A stretch of 44,889 nucleotides of DNA, from positions 1 through 44,889 of the forward strand of contig NZ_MLCB01000117.1 in assembly GCF_001890925.1 (NCBI RefSeq). Reading direction: 5' to 3'. The notes under the pieces were generated by a model. The model did no database searches, was not told the DNA's origin, and was given only the letters and a program-made list of their open reading frames with translations. Made by a program: the position numbers and the translations under genes. Shown piece by piece: positions 1 through 7,363 of the stretch (positions are counted from its first letter, which is position 1; every line of letters begins with the position of its first letter). The stretch is from Planktotalea frisia (GTDB lineage: Bacteria; Pseudomonadota; Alphaproteobacteria; Rhodobacterales; Rhodobacteraceae).

Positions 1-128
1 CGGATCATGCGGTTAGCTGAATCGTTCTACGGTCAGACGTCAACCCGTCAAAAGTAGGGTGCTCGAGGACTCTGTGTATATTACATTAAATTGGCAATAT
101 CCGACATAATAATGATGACTTTTCTTTT

Positions 129-162
129 GGCGCGTGTGACGGCTCATTCAGTCTCACGCGCC
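129..162. repeat. Inverted repeat (12-bp stem, 10-nt loop)
   Basis: Arms GGCGCGTGTGAC (129-140) and GTCTCACGCGCC (151-162) pair with one mismatch around a 10-nt loop. The stem is flanked by a T-rich run on its left (121-128) and ATAATTAA on its right. On neither strand does the stem precede a proper T tract, so it is not a standard intrinsic terminator. It lies in the AT-rich gap downstream of the minus-strand Sel1 gene. It may act in transcript 3'-end formation or be a protein-binding site. I see nothing else in 1-249. Confidence 0.55.
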
Positions 163-249
163 ATAATTAACTCCGTACATTTAGTTATATGATCTCAGGC
201 CTGTGTTACACCAAACCCCTTTCCCCACAAACAAAACCCCACTACCCTC

Positions 250-720
250 CTACCGAAACGGATACATCCACACACGGTAGTCATCGATCAGCACATGGGC
301 CTTATCAATTTGTTCTTGCGTCATTTTCTTCACAACCTCTTCCTGCGAGATCGCCGCATCGGGGTCGCCGCCGATGGCGCTCAAGACATACCACAGATAC
401 GCGCGGGTCAAATCAGGCGCGGGCATGCCAAGGCCAACCTCATAGTACCAGCCCACCCCGCTCTGCGCGCCCGGATGTCCTTTCATGGCAGAGCGCAGAT
501 ACCATTCAAACGCGCGCTCATAGTCCTGCGCCACCCCAAGGCCGAGCGCATACATCACGCCGATCAGCTCCTCAGCGTCCGCATTGCCAGAGCGGGCAGC
601 GGGCCAAAACGCCTCGCGCGCCTCTTCAAAGCGGCCTTGCTCCATCAGATCGCGGCCTTGCTCAATTTCGCCCAGCGCGGGGGTGGCCAAAACCGCCAAT
701 ATTGCCAGAAATTTGCGCAT
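250..720 (-). CDS. Secreted Sel1-repeat (TPR-like) protein
   Basis: A protein of 156 residues. Residues 1-18 form a signal peptide (MRKFLAILAVLATPALG), so the product should be periplasmic. Residues about 36-120 contain two to three Sel1-type alpha-helical repeats, recognisable by the A-x-x-G-x-x-x-A spacing and the phrases GVMYALGLGVAQDYERAFEWY and YLWYVLSAIGGDPDA. Such repeats mediate protein-protein contacts; no enzymatic function can be assigned. The ATG has a good ribosome-binding site (AAAGGAG about 9 bases upstream), which fixes the start. The gene diverges from the di-haem peroxidase gene with practically no gap, so the peroxidase's true 5' end may lie inside this coding sequence. A functional link to the peroxidase is possible but unproven. 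Confidence 0.85.
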   Translation of the reverse strand: MRKFLAILAVLATPALGEIEQGRDLMEQGRFEEAREAFWPAARSGNADAEELIGVMYALGLGVAQDYERAFEWYLRSAMKGHPGAQSGVGWYYEVGLGMPAPDLTRAYLWYVLSAIGGDPDAAISQEEVVKKMTQEQIDKAHVLIDDYRVWMYPFR

Positions 721-735
721 GTTGCGCTCCTTTTG

Positions 736-2019
736 ATGCTACCGCTCAGCGCACAAGCGAATGATCTGCCCGCGCCTTTAACTCCCGATCAGTTTCACCC
801 CAGTGACCCTGAAAAGGCAAGGATTGGGCAGCTGTTATTCTACGATAAGATCCTAAGTGGGAACCGCAATATTTCCTGTGGGACGTGCCATCACCACGAT
901 CACGGCGGCACCGATGGTCTCAGCCTTGGGATCGGTGAAGGTGGCATAGGCGTTGGTCCCAAACGAACAGCTGGCACGGGTGATAGCCGCATTCGCAAAC
1001 GCATACCACGCAATGCCCCAGCGCTGTGGAACATCGGCCACAAGAGCATCACCAACATCTTCCACGATGGGCGTCTGTCGATCTCTGACATTTACGGCAA
1101 CGGTTTCAATTCCCCGGCCGAAGAATGGCTGCCGAAGGGCCTCGATAATATCACCGCAGCCCAAGCGCTCTTTCCACTGACCGCACAATTTGAAATGGCG
1201 GGAAACCCCAAAGAAAACCAGGTCGCAGGTGCAGTGCACGACCGTATTGATGCGGCATGGCCAATCATCGCCAAACGCGTGCGCGCTATCCCTGAATATG
1301 CGGATATGTTTGCGGCGGCTTTTGAAGAGATCAATGAGCCGCAAGACCTGACCATCGTGCAAATCGGCAATGCTCTTGGCGCTTTCATTAACACGGAATG
1401 GCAAAGCCATGACAGCCTGTTCGATGCCTACATTGAAAACAACATACCACTTCCAGAGGACGCGGCGCGCGGCATGGCGCTGTTTTACGGCAAGGCGGAT
1501 TGCGCCTCATGCCACTCAGGCCCACTCTTCACAGATCAAAAATTCCTCGCCCTCGGCCTGCCCGCCTTTGGCCCTGGCCGCACGCGCCGGTTTGATCCAA
1601 TGCCGCGCGATGTGGGGCGTATGGGGGAAAGTGACGCCCTCGAGGACGCTTACCGTTTCCGCACACCGCCACTTAGAAATATCGCACTCACCGCGCCTTA
1701 CGGCCACAATGGCGCATTCCCAACGCTGGAAAGCATGATCCAACACCACATCAACCCCAAAACATCGCGCTCCATTTGGACCCGCGACATGGCAAACCTG
1801 CCAGCGGCACCGTGGCTACAAGCGATTGATTTTACGATACAATCAGACACACGCGAGATGAAACGCCAAAACCGCGCGCTCGACATCACACCCATGATAC
1901 TGACACCATCAGAAATCTCTGATCTTGAAAGCTTCTTGCACAGCCTCACAGGAAAATCGGGCAACAATCGCCCGTTGGGTCGGCCTGCGACTGTGCCGAG
2001 CGGCCTTTCCGTCGACTAA
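736..2019 (+). CDS. Di-haem cytochrome c peroxidase / MauG-family protein
   Basis: Two CxxCH haem c motifs, CGTCH (residues 48-52 from this start) and CASCH (256-260), with a YGHNGAFPTLE segment near the C terminus, place the protein in the cytochrome c peroxidase/MauG family. These periplasmic di-haem enzymes reduce hydrogen peroxide or carry out related oxidations. From ATG 736 the product has 427 residues, close to the family norm. The start is uncertain. ATG 736 leaves only MLPLSAQA before the mature-like sequence, too short for a working signal peptide, and no ribosome-binding site is visible. An in-frame TTG at 658 would give a 34-residue leader with a hydrophobic core ending LPLSAQA, but it lies inside the divergent Sel1 gene. 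Haem maturation requires export, so the longer form, or a damaged leader, should be considered. Confidence 0.8.
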   Translation: MLPLSAQANDLPAPLTPDQFHPSDPEKARIGQLLFYDKILSGNRNISCGTCHHHDHGGTDGLSLGIGEGGIGVGPKRTAGTGDSRIRKRIPRNAPALWNIGHKSITNIFHDGRLSISDIYGNGFNSPAEEWLPKGLDNITAAQALFPLTAQFEMAGNPKENQVAGAVHDRIDAAWPIIAKRVRAIPEYADMFAAAFEEINEPQDLTIVQIGNALGAFINTEWQSHDSLFDAYIENNIPLPEDAARGMALFYGKADCASCHSGPLFTDQKFLALGLPAFGPGRTRRFDPMPRDVGRMGESDALEDAYRFRTPPLRNIALTAPYGHNGAFPTLESMIQHHINPKTSRSIWTRDMANLPAAPWLQAIDFTIQSDTREMKRQNRALDITPMILTPSEISDLESFLHSLTGKSGNNRPLGRPATVPSGLSVD

Positions 2020-2050
2020 CCTTCATCTTTCAAAATAAACTCTGGGGAGC

Positions 2051-2070
2051 GCGAGGGGCTAGCCCCTCGC
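2051..2070. terminator. Perfect GC-rich palindrome between convergent genes
   Basis: GCGAGGGGCTAGCCCCTCGC is a perfect 20-bp palindrome centred on CTAG. It sits in the 81-bp gap between the convergent peroxidase (+) and ABC ATPase (-) genes. It could form a strong hairpin in either transcript and so act as a bidirectional terminator or 3'-end stabiliser, although neither side has a clear T tract. It shares the CTAG centre with the palindromes at 9495-9514 and 14719-14738. Confidence 0.55.
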
Positions 2071-2100
2071 CCCGGTCGGAGCGCGCAAGCGATCCAAAAC

Positions 2101-3159
2101 CTATCTGATACGCATCTCACTCGCTGCATCAAAGACATAGGAACGACTGTCTTCAAAACTCAAACCAACCACGTCGCCATCTTTGGAACGCACATCGCCG
2201 CGTTCTTCCACCACGATCCGCTCCCCCGTTTCCGCAACCAAATAAGCATATGAAATTCCACCAAGGCTTTCGGTCATATCAACCTTATGGGTCGAACCCG
2301 CAGGATCAATCGTGATGTGCTCAGGGCGGATCCCGTAACTCACCTTCGCGCCTGCAACGCCATTTACACCTGTCGCCACATCTCTTTGCAACGCGGGCAC
2401 CGTGACAGAGCCACCTTCGCCCAGAACACCGTCCATAAAGTTCATCGCAGGAGAGCCGATAAAGCCCGCAACAAACTTGTTATCCGGATCACGATATAAG
2501 TCCATCGGGCTCCCAAACTGCTCGATCACACCAAGACGCAGCACCACGATCTTATCCGCCAAAGTCATCGCTTCGACCTGATCGTGCGTAACGTAAATCA
2601 TCGTCGCGCCGATTTCCTTGTGCAGGCGCGCGATCTCGACACGCATCTCCACACGCAATTCCGCGTCCAAATTCGACAAAGGCTCGTCAAACAAGAACAC
2701 TTCAGGCCCGCGCACAATTGCACGTCCGATAGAGACACGCTGACGCTGACCACCAGACAATGCGGCTGGCTTGCGTTCTAAATACTCATCAAGCTTCAGA
2801 ATGCGGCTCGCTTCTGCAACCTTCTCGACAATCTCAGCCTTGGGGTGCCCGTTCATCTTCAGACCGAACCCCATGTTATCACGCACCGTCATATGCGGGT
2901 ACAAAGCGTAGGTCTGAAACACCATCGCCACGCCGCGCTGTGACGGATCGGCACGTGTTACATCACGCTCGCCAATGTTGATCTGGCCATCTGTCGTTTC
3001 CTCTAAACCAGCAACCATGCGCAGCAATGTGGATTTGCCGCAGCCAGAGGGGCCGACGAACACGCAAAACTCACCATCTTCGATTTCAAGATCGATCCCG
3101 TGGATCACCTGAACATCACCGTATTTCTTAATGACCTTATTGAGCGTCACACCTGACAT
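2101..3159 (-). CDS. ugpC: ABC transporter ATP-binding protein, MalK/UgpC type (sugar import)
   Basis: A 352-residue ATPase of the CUT1 sugar-importer family. Visible motifs are Walker A GPSGCGKST (36-44), Q-loop in VFQTYALYP (80-88), signature LSGGQRQRV (134-142), Walker B VFLFDEP (154-160), the D-loop and the switch histidine in THDQVEAMT. The C-terminal third is the OB-fold/TOBE domain typical of MalK-like ATPases that serve carbohydrate importers. The ATG follows the IclR stop by 4 bases, and its ribosome-binding site AAGGGG overlaps that stop, so both genes share a transcript. The solute-binding protein and two permeases lie divergently upstream without their own ATPase, so this subunit very probably energises that importer. 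The gene symbol is generic: the substrate is inferred to be a galactoside rather than glycerol phosphate. Confidence 0.93.
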   Translation of the reverse strand: MSGVTLNKVIKKYGDVQVIHGIDLEIEDGEFCVFVGPSGCGKSTLLRMVAGLEETTDGQINIGERDVTRADPSQRGVAMVFQTYALYPHMTVRDNMGFGLKMNGHPKAEIVEKVAEASRILKLDEYLERKPAALSGGQRQRVSIGRAIVRGPEVFLFDEPLSNLDAELRVEMRVEIARLHKEIGATMIYVTHDQVEAMTLADKIVVLRLGVIEQFGSPMDLYRDPDNKFVAGFIGSPAMNFMDGVLGEGGSVTVPALQRDVATGVNGVAGAKVSYGIRPEHITIDPAGSTHKVDMTESLGGISYAYLVAETGERIVVEERGDVRSKDGDVVGLSFEDSRSYVFDAASEMRIR

Positions 3160-3163
3160 AAGC

Positions 3164-3982
3164 CTACCCCTTTGCCGTCTTTACGGATTGAAATTTCGAT
3201 TGATCTGGAAAGCGCCAGCTTTCCGCTTCATTTGCGATCGCCGTTGCGGCCAATTGAATACGCGGCACCAAAGCCTCAAGCGCGGCCAAGTTGGTGCGCT
3301 GTGTAGAACTTGTCACCGACAAGGCCCCAAGCACACGGCCCTGCGCCGTCAAAATGGGCAGAGCGACACATATAATGTCAGGCTCATGCTCTTCACGGTC
3401 AAAGCCATAGCCGTTGCTGCGAATATCGATCAATTCAGCACGCAAGGCTGCTTCATCAGCGAGCGTGAACTCAGTGAATACGTGGAAGCTCTGCTGCCCA
3501 ATCACTTCGGCCAGATGTGGCGCATCAAGGTAGGCCATCATCGCCTTGCCAACGCCTGTGCAATACGCGGGGCCAACTTTTCCAGCTTGGCTAAACATCT
3601 CGATTGGTTTTCCGGGGTCAATCTTATCGACATAAAGAACTTGCGCATGATCCATCTGTGCAAGGTGAACCGTTTCACCCACATCACGCGCCAATTTTTC
3701 GATGTGCGGATGCGCCACTGGCGCCAACGAGGACTGCTGCCATGCGGAATGCGCGAGCCGCACCAACCGAATCCCTAATGCATATGTTTGACGATCAGGG
3801 TCATAACTCAGCATCCCTTGCGAGGTCAGCGTTTGAATAAACCGATACACAGTAGCCTTAGGGAATTCAGCAATCTCAAGGACATCGGAAAAGCGCACAG
3901 GTCGCTCGAAAGAAGCGACAAGATCCAATATCTCCAACGCCTTACCGACAGTTCCGTCGCTTTTACCCTTGTCCAGACCCAT
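3164..3982 (-). CDS. IclR-family transcriptional regulator of the galactoside locus
   Basis: A 272-residue regulator. The N-terminal winged helix-turn-helix (about 15-75, with VGKALEILDLV and FPKATVYRFIQTL) is followed by the IclR effector-binding domain (about 90-260, with YCTGVGKAMMAYL and GYGFDREEHEPDIICVALPI). The start at 3982 is preferred over an in-frame upstream ATG at 4012 because GGAGAGG lies about 8 bases before it. The gene heads a two-gene unit with the ABC ATPase and is divergent from the sugar-binding-protein operon, the usual place for a local regulator. The effector is presumably a galactose-derived metabolite or the imported sugar, by inference from the neighbours. Whether it represses or activates cannot be read from the sequence. 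Confidence 0.9.
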   Translation of the reverse strand: MGLDKGKSDGTVGKALEILDLVASFERPVRFSDVLEIAEFPKATVYRFIQTLTSQGMLSYDPDRQTYALGIRLVRLAHSAWQQSSLAPVAHPHIEKLARDVGETVHLAQMDHAQVLYVDKIDPGKPIEMFSQAGKVGPAYCTGVGKAMMAYLDAPHLAEVIGQQSFHVFTEFTLADEAALRAELIDIRSNGYGFDREEHEPDIICVALPILTAQGRVLGALSVTSSTQRTNLAALEALVPRIQLAATAIANEAESWRFPDQSKFQSVKTAKG

Positions 3983-4050
3983 CACTTTTTCCTCTCCGCC
4001 AACCGCGAGCACTCAACCTAAAATTGCTGCGCTGCCGCATGTGTTGGCTG

Positions 4051-4080
4051 TTGACAAGCCTAGCCCCGATCCGATTTAGT
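4051..4080 (+). promoter_or_regulatory. Candidate sigma-70-type promoter of the galactoside operon
   Basis: A perfect -35 hexamer TTGACA (4051-4056) is followed after 18 bases by TTTAGT (4075-4080, four of six matches to TATAAT). The element lies about 120 bp upstream of the sugar-binding-protein ATG in the divergent intergenic region. The -10 is weak, consistent with a regulated promoter. Confidence 0.4.
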
Positions 4081-4096
4081 ATCAATATCCAAAACC

Positions 4097-4117
4097 AAGT
4101 TTCAAATAATGGAACTT
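4097..4117. promoter_or_regulatory. Candidate operator (inverted repeat) for the IclR regulator
   Basis: AAGTTTC (4097-4103) and GGAACTT (4111-4117) form an inverted repeat with six of seven matching positions around AAATAAT. It lies just downstream of the proposed -10 element, where bound regulator could block transcription of the importer operon. IclR proteins bind short imperfect palindromes in such divergent regions, so this is the best operator candidate I see. The assignment is inference. Confidence 0.35.
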
Positions 4118-4198
4118 AACTTCGGAAAAGAAAGACCGATAGGGTGACGCGAGATCGCGCGCCCTTTTCGACATAAGAATGCACCTAGGGAGGACACC

Positions 4199-5464
4199 AT
4201 GCGTTCCATCATCAAAGCGTCCGTCGCGACGCTCACAGCTACAACAATCCTTGCGGGCGCTGCGTTTGCAGACGGCCACGGCATGAAACTCAAGGGTGAG
4301 CTGAACATCACATCCGACATGTCCAACCCTGCGCCACGCGCAGTGATGGAAGGTCTTGCAGCTCAGTTCGACGAAATGCACCCTGACCTCACGGTTAACC
4401 TCACAATCGTTGACCGCGAAGCTTGGAAGACACAGATCCGTAACTCACTCAGCGCCAACGCACCTGACGTTGTGAACTGGTACGCGGCGAACCGCATGGG
4501 TCCATATGTTTCTGCTGGCCTGTTCGAAGATGTCTCTGACGTTTGGGCAGACGAGTCCATGGCGGCACTTGCCTCCACAAAAGGCGCGATGACAATCGAC
4601 GGCAAGCAATGGGGTGTACCATACACGTACTACCAGTGGGGCATCTACTACCGCGAAGACATCTTCAAAGAGCTCGGCCTCACAGAGCCGGCAACGTTCG
4701 ACGAAGAGATGGCGAACTGCGCAAAGATCATCGACTCTGGTCGCAAGTGCTACACAATCGGCTCCAAGTTCCTTTGGACTGCCGGCGGTTGGTTCGACTA
4801 CATGAACATGCGTACAAACGGCTTTGATTTCCACATGCAACTCGCTCAAGGCGAAGTTGAGTGGACAGACGAGCGTGTCCGCGAGACATTCGCAAACTGG
4901 CGCAAGCTGATCGACATGGGCGCGTTCATTGATGACCACCAGAACTACTCTTGGCAGGAAGCTCTGCCGTTCATGGTCAAAGGCGAAGCAACGGCTTACC
5001 TGATGGGTAACTTCTCCGTAGCGCCTCTGCGTGAAGCAGGTCTTACGGATGATCAGTTGGGTTTCTACCAGTTCCCAACAATCGCGGACGTGCCACAGGG
5101 TGAAGACGCCCCAACAGATACGTTCCACATCCCATCCGGTGCGACAAACAAAGACGCGGCTAAAGCGTTCTTGGAGTTCGTAACTTCTGCGGACGTTCAG
5201 TCTGACATCAACGGTGGCGACAAGCTGGGCCAGCTTCCAGTGAACTCTGCGTCTTCTGTCGCGGACGACAAGTTCATCGCGAAAGGCTTCGAGATGCTGT
5301 CCAACAACGCAAAAGGCGGCGTTGCACAGTTCTTTGACCGTGATTTCCCAGCGGAAATGGCATCTGCAGGCATGGAAGGCCTTCAGGAGTTCATGGTGTT
5401 CCCAGACAACTTGGATGACATCCTTGCACGTCTCGAAGAGACACGCGCACGCGTCTACAAGTAA
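4199..5464 (+). CDS. Sugar ABC transporter periplasmic substrate-binding protein
   Basis: A 421-residue extracellular solute-binding protein of family 1 (CUT1 importers). A clear signal peptide covers residues 1-24 (ending AGAAFA) and there is no lipobox, so the mature protein is free in the periplasm. The ATG follows the strong ribosome-binding site AGGGAGG. It is the first gene of the plus-strand operon and is followed by a hairpin-containing gap and then two permeases. Codon choice looks optimised compared with downstream genes (frequent aac, ttc, ggc and aca), as expected for an abundant binding protein. The ligand is inferred to be an alpha- or beta-galactoside from the GH36 and GH42 enzymes in the same operon; no ligand can be read directly. 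Confidence 0.92.
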   Translation: MRSIIKASVATLTATTILAGAAFADGHGMKLKGELNITSDMSNPAPRAVMEGLAAQFDEMHPDLTVNLTIVDREAWKTQIRNSLSANAPDVVNWYAANRMGPYVSAGLFEDVSDVWADESMAALASTKGAMTIDGKQWGVPYTYYQWGIYYREDIFKELGLTEPATFDEEMANCAKIIDSGRKCYTIGSKFLWTAGGWFDYMNMRTNGFDFHMQLAQGEVEWTDERVRETFANWRKLIDMGAFIDDHQNYSWQEALPFMVKGEATAYLMGNFSVAPLREAGLTDDQLGFYQFPTIADVPQGEDAPTDTFHIPSGATNKDAAKAFLEFVTSADVQSDINGGDKLGQLPVNSASSVADDKFIAKGFEMLSNNAKGGVAQFFDRDFPAEMASAGMEGLQEFMVFPDNLDDILARLEETRARVYK

Positions 5465-5483
5465 GCTATAACGCTTCACTTTC

Positions 5484-5510
5484 GGCCACTCCCAGACTTT
5501 GGGGGTGGCC
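5484..5510 (+). terminator. Stem-loop after the binding-protein gene
   Basis: GGCCACTCCC (5484-5493) pairs with GGGGGTGGCC (5501-5510) over a 7-nt loop, with one G-T wobble. No T tract follows, so it is more likely an attenuating or mRNA-stabilising hairpin than a full terminator. Hairpins in this position are known to raise the ratio of binding protein to permeases, as in malE-malF. Confidence 0.55.
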
Positions 5511-5584
5511 ACCTTACCCCGCTTATCCGCAAGCACTTATTCAGCAGTGTTTTCGCATGTGCATCCAGCTCAGGAGAAGATGTA

Positions 5585-6514
5585 ATGTCCACACCGGTTC
5601 CTCAAGATCGTAGTTGGTACAGACGCAATGAGATTGCCATCACTCCGTGGCTTTTCCTCATTCCCGGAATTGCGTTCTTTGCACTTTATGTAATCATGCC
5701 GATCTTTCAAAGCTTCTGGATCAGTTTCCACGAATGGGACGGTCTGGGCGAGAAAACATGGGTTGGCACAGCACATTACGAACGCCTTTTCGGCGTTGGC
5801 GATCAGAATATAGATCGCAAGTTCGAAGTCTCTTTCTGGAACAATCTCAAATGGTTGGTGCTATATCTGCTCGCCATTCCGATGGGCCTGTTCATCGCGC
5901 TGTTCCTCAATCAAACCGTGCGCGGTATCCGCCTTTATAAATCGCTGTTCTTCTTTCCATTCGTGATTTCGCAAGTGGTCGTTGGTCTCGTCTTTTCTTG
6001 GTTCTACCTGCCGCGCGAAGGTCTGCTGAACGCAATTCTCGGCTTCTTCAATCTTGGCTCTATCAACATCCTTGGCGATCCGACTATGGCGACCTACGGC
6101 ATCATCGCCGCAGGCCTTTGGCCGCAGACCGCTTACTGTATGATCCTTTATCTCACAGGTCTAAACGCCGTTGACCCCGAGCAAGTCGAAGCCGCGCGCC
6201 TCGATGGTGCTAAGGGTCACAAGATGCTCTGGTACGTGATCCTACCTCAGCTAAAACCCGCGACTTTCATCGCTTTCGTTGTGACCATCATCGGCGCGCT
6301 TCGTTCGTTCGATCTGATCTCTATCATGACCAACGGCGGCCCTTTCGGATCGACCCGCGTTCTCAGCTTTTACATGTTTGAAGAAAGCCTTTCCGAGTTT
6401 GGCTTCCGCATGGGTTATGGCTCTGCCATCGCAACCGTGCTGTTTTTCATCATGCTCGGCTTTATCGTCTACTTCCTCTATTCCATGTGGCGCGAAGAAA
6501 AGGAGGCACGCTGA
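5585..6514 (+). CDS. Sugar ABC transporter permease 1 (MalF/UgpA type)
   Basis: A 309-residue integral membrane protein with about six hydrophobic segments. The first begins near residue 20 (TPWLFLIPGIAFFALYV). The cytoplasmic EAA loop, EAARLDGAKGHKMLWYVILPQLKP, contacts the ATPase. It belongs to the CUT1 permease family and pairs with the next gene product to form the transmembrane channel of the importer. The ATG has a Shine-Dalgarno-like AGGAGA 6-11 bases upstream. The stop codon overlaps the next start as ATGA. Confidence 0.92.
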   Translation: MSTPVPQDRSWYRRNEIAITPWLFLIPGIAFFALYVIMPIFQSFWISFHEWDGLGEKTWVGTAHYERLFGVGDQNIDRKFEVSFWNNLKWLVLYLLAIPMGLFIALFLNQTVRGIRLYKSLFFFPFVISQVVVGLVFSWFYLPREGLLNAILGFFNLGSINILGDPTMATYGIIAAGLWPQTAYCMILYLTGLNAVDPEQVEAARLDGAKGHKMLWYVILPQLKPATFIAFVVTIIGALRSFDLISIMTNGGPFGSTRVLSFYMFEESLSEFGFRMGYGSAIATVLFFIMLGFIVYFLYSMWREEKEAR

Positions 6515-7362
6515 TGTTTCCCACCCCAATCGAAAAGAAGTCCCGCAGCTATCAAATGGCCTATCAAGGCCTGCTGCCCGTGGTTCTTGTCATGTGGCTT
6601 TTGCCGCTGATCGCTGTCGCCGTCTTCTCGATCCGCCCAGATTCAGACTTCACCAACGGCAATTACTGGGGCGTTCCGAGCAGCTTCAATTTCTTTGAAA
6701 ACTACGGCAAAGTCTTCTTTGAGAGCGACATGCCGCGTTACCTGCTCAACTCTGTTTTCATCACCGTGCCCACGGTCCTTGGCACAATCGCACTGTCGTC
6801 CATGACGGGTTTCGCGCTGGGTATTTATAAATTCAAAGGCAACCTGCTGATCTTTTTCATGTTCATCGCAGGCAACTTCGTACCCTTCCAAATCCTGATG
6901 GTCCCTGTGCGCGATCTGACCGTGAACATGAACCTCTATGACACAAAGACCGGCCTGATCCTGTTCCACATCGCGTTCCAAACCGGATTTTGCACCCTCT
7001 TCATGCGCAACTTCATCCGCGCGCTGCCTTTCCCGCTCATCGAAGCAGCCCGCGTCGAAGGCGTGCGCGAATGGCAGATCTTCCTCTACGTCGTCCTGCC
7101 CTTGATGAAACCTGCACTCGCAGCCCTTGCCGTGCTGATTTTTACCTTCATCTGGAACGACTACTTCTGGGCGGTCGTCCTCACCCAAGGCCCTGATGCA
7201 CAGCCCGTCACGGCAGGGATCACCGCCTTTAATTCTCAATATCGCGCGGCGTATCACTTGATGAGCGCAGGCTCTATCGTCGCCGCCCTGCCCCCTGTCT
7301 TGATGTTCTTCTTGATGCAGAAGCACTTTATCGCAGGCCTAACACTGGGTGCCGTTAAATAA
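6514..7362 (+). CDS. Sugar ABC transporter permease 2 (MalG/UgpE type)
   Basis: A 282-residue membrane protein with about six transmembrane segments and the EAA motif IEAARVEGVREWQIFLYVVLP, which docks to the ATP-binding subunit. The start at 6514 is chosen because it overlaps the upstream stop in ATGA and is preceded by AGGAGG. A longer in-frame start at 6487 lies within the previous gene. This is the second half of the heterodimeric channel of a CUT1 importer. The downstream alpha-galactosidase begins 1-2 bases after the stop, or overlaps it if the GTG at 7349 is used, so the hydrolase is co-translated with the transporter. Confidence 0.92.
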   Translation: MFPTPIEKKSRSYQMAYQGLLPVVLVMWLLPLIAVAVFSIRPDSDFTNGNYWGVPSSFNFFENYGKVFFESDMPRYLLNSVFITVPTVLGTIALSSMTGFALGIYKFKGNLLIFFMFIAGNFVPFQILMVPVRDLTVNMNLYDTKTGLILFHIAFQTGFCTLFMRNFIRALPFPLIEAARVEGVREWQIFLYVVLPLMKPALAALAVLIFTFIWNDYFWAVVLTQGPDAQPVTAGITAFNSQYRAAYHLMSAGSIVAALPPVLMFFLMQKHFIAGLTLGAVK

Positions 7363-7363
7363 G

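Noticed and set aside
1-57. Possible C terminus of a gene entering from the left (ending QTSTRQK)
   Set aside because: Eighteen codons without a recognisable motif are not enough evidence.
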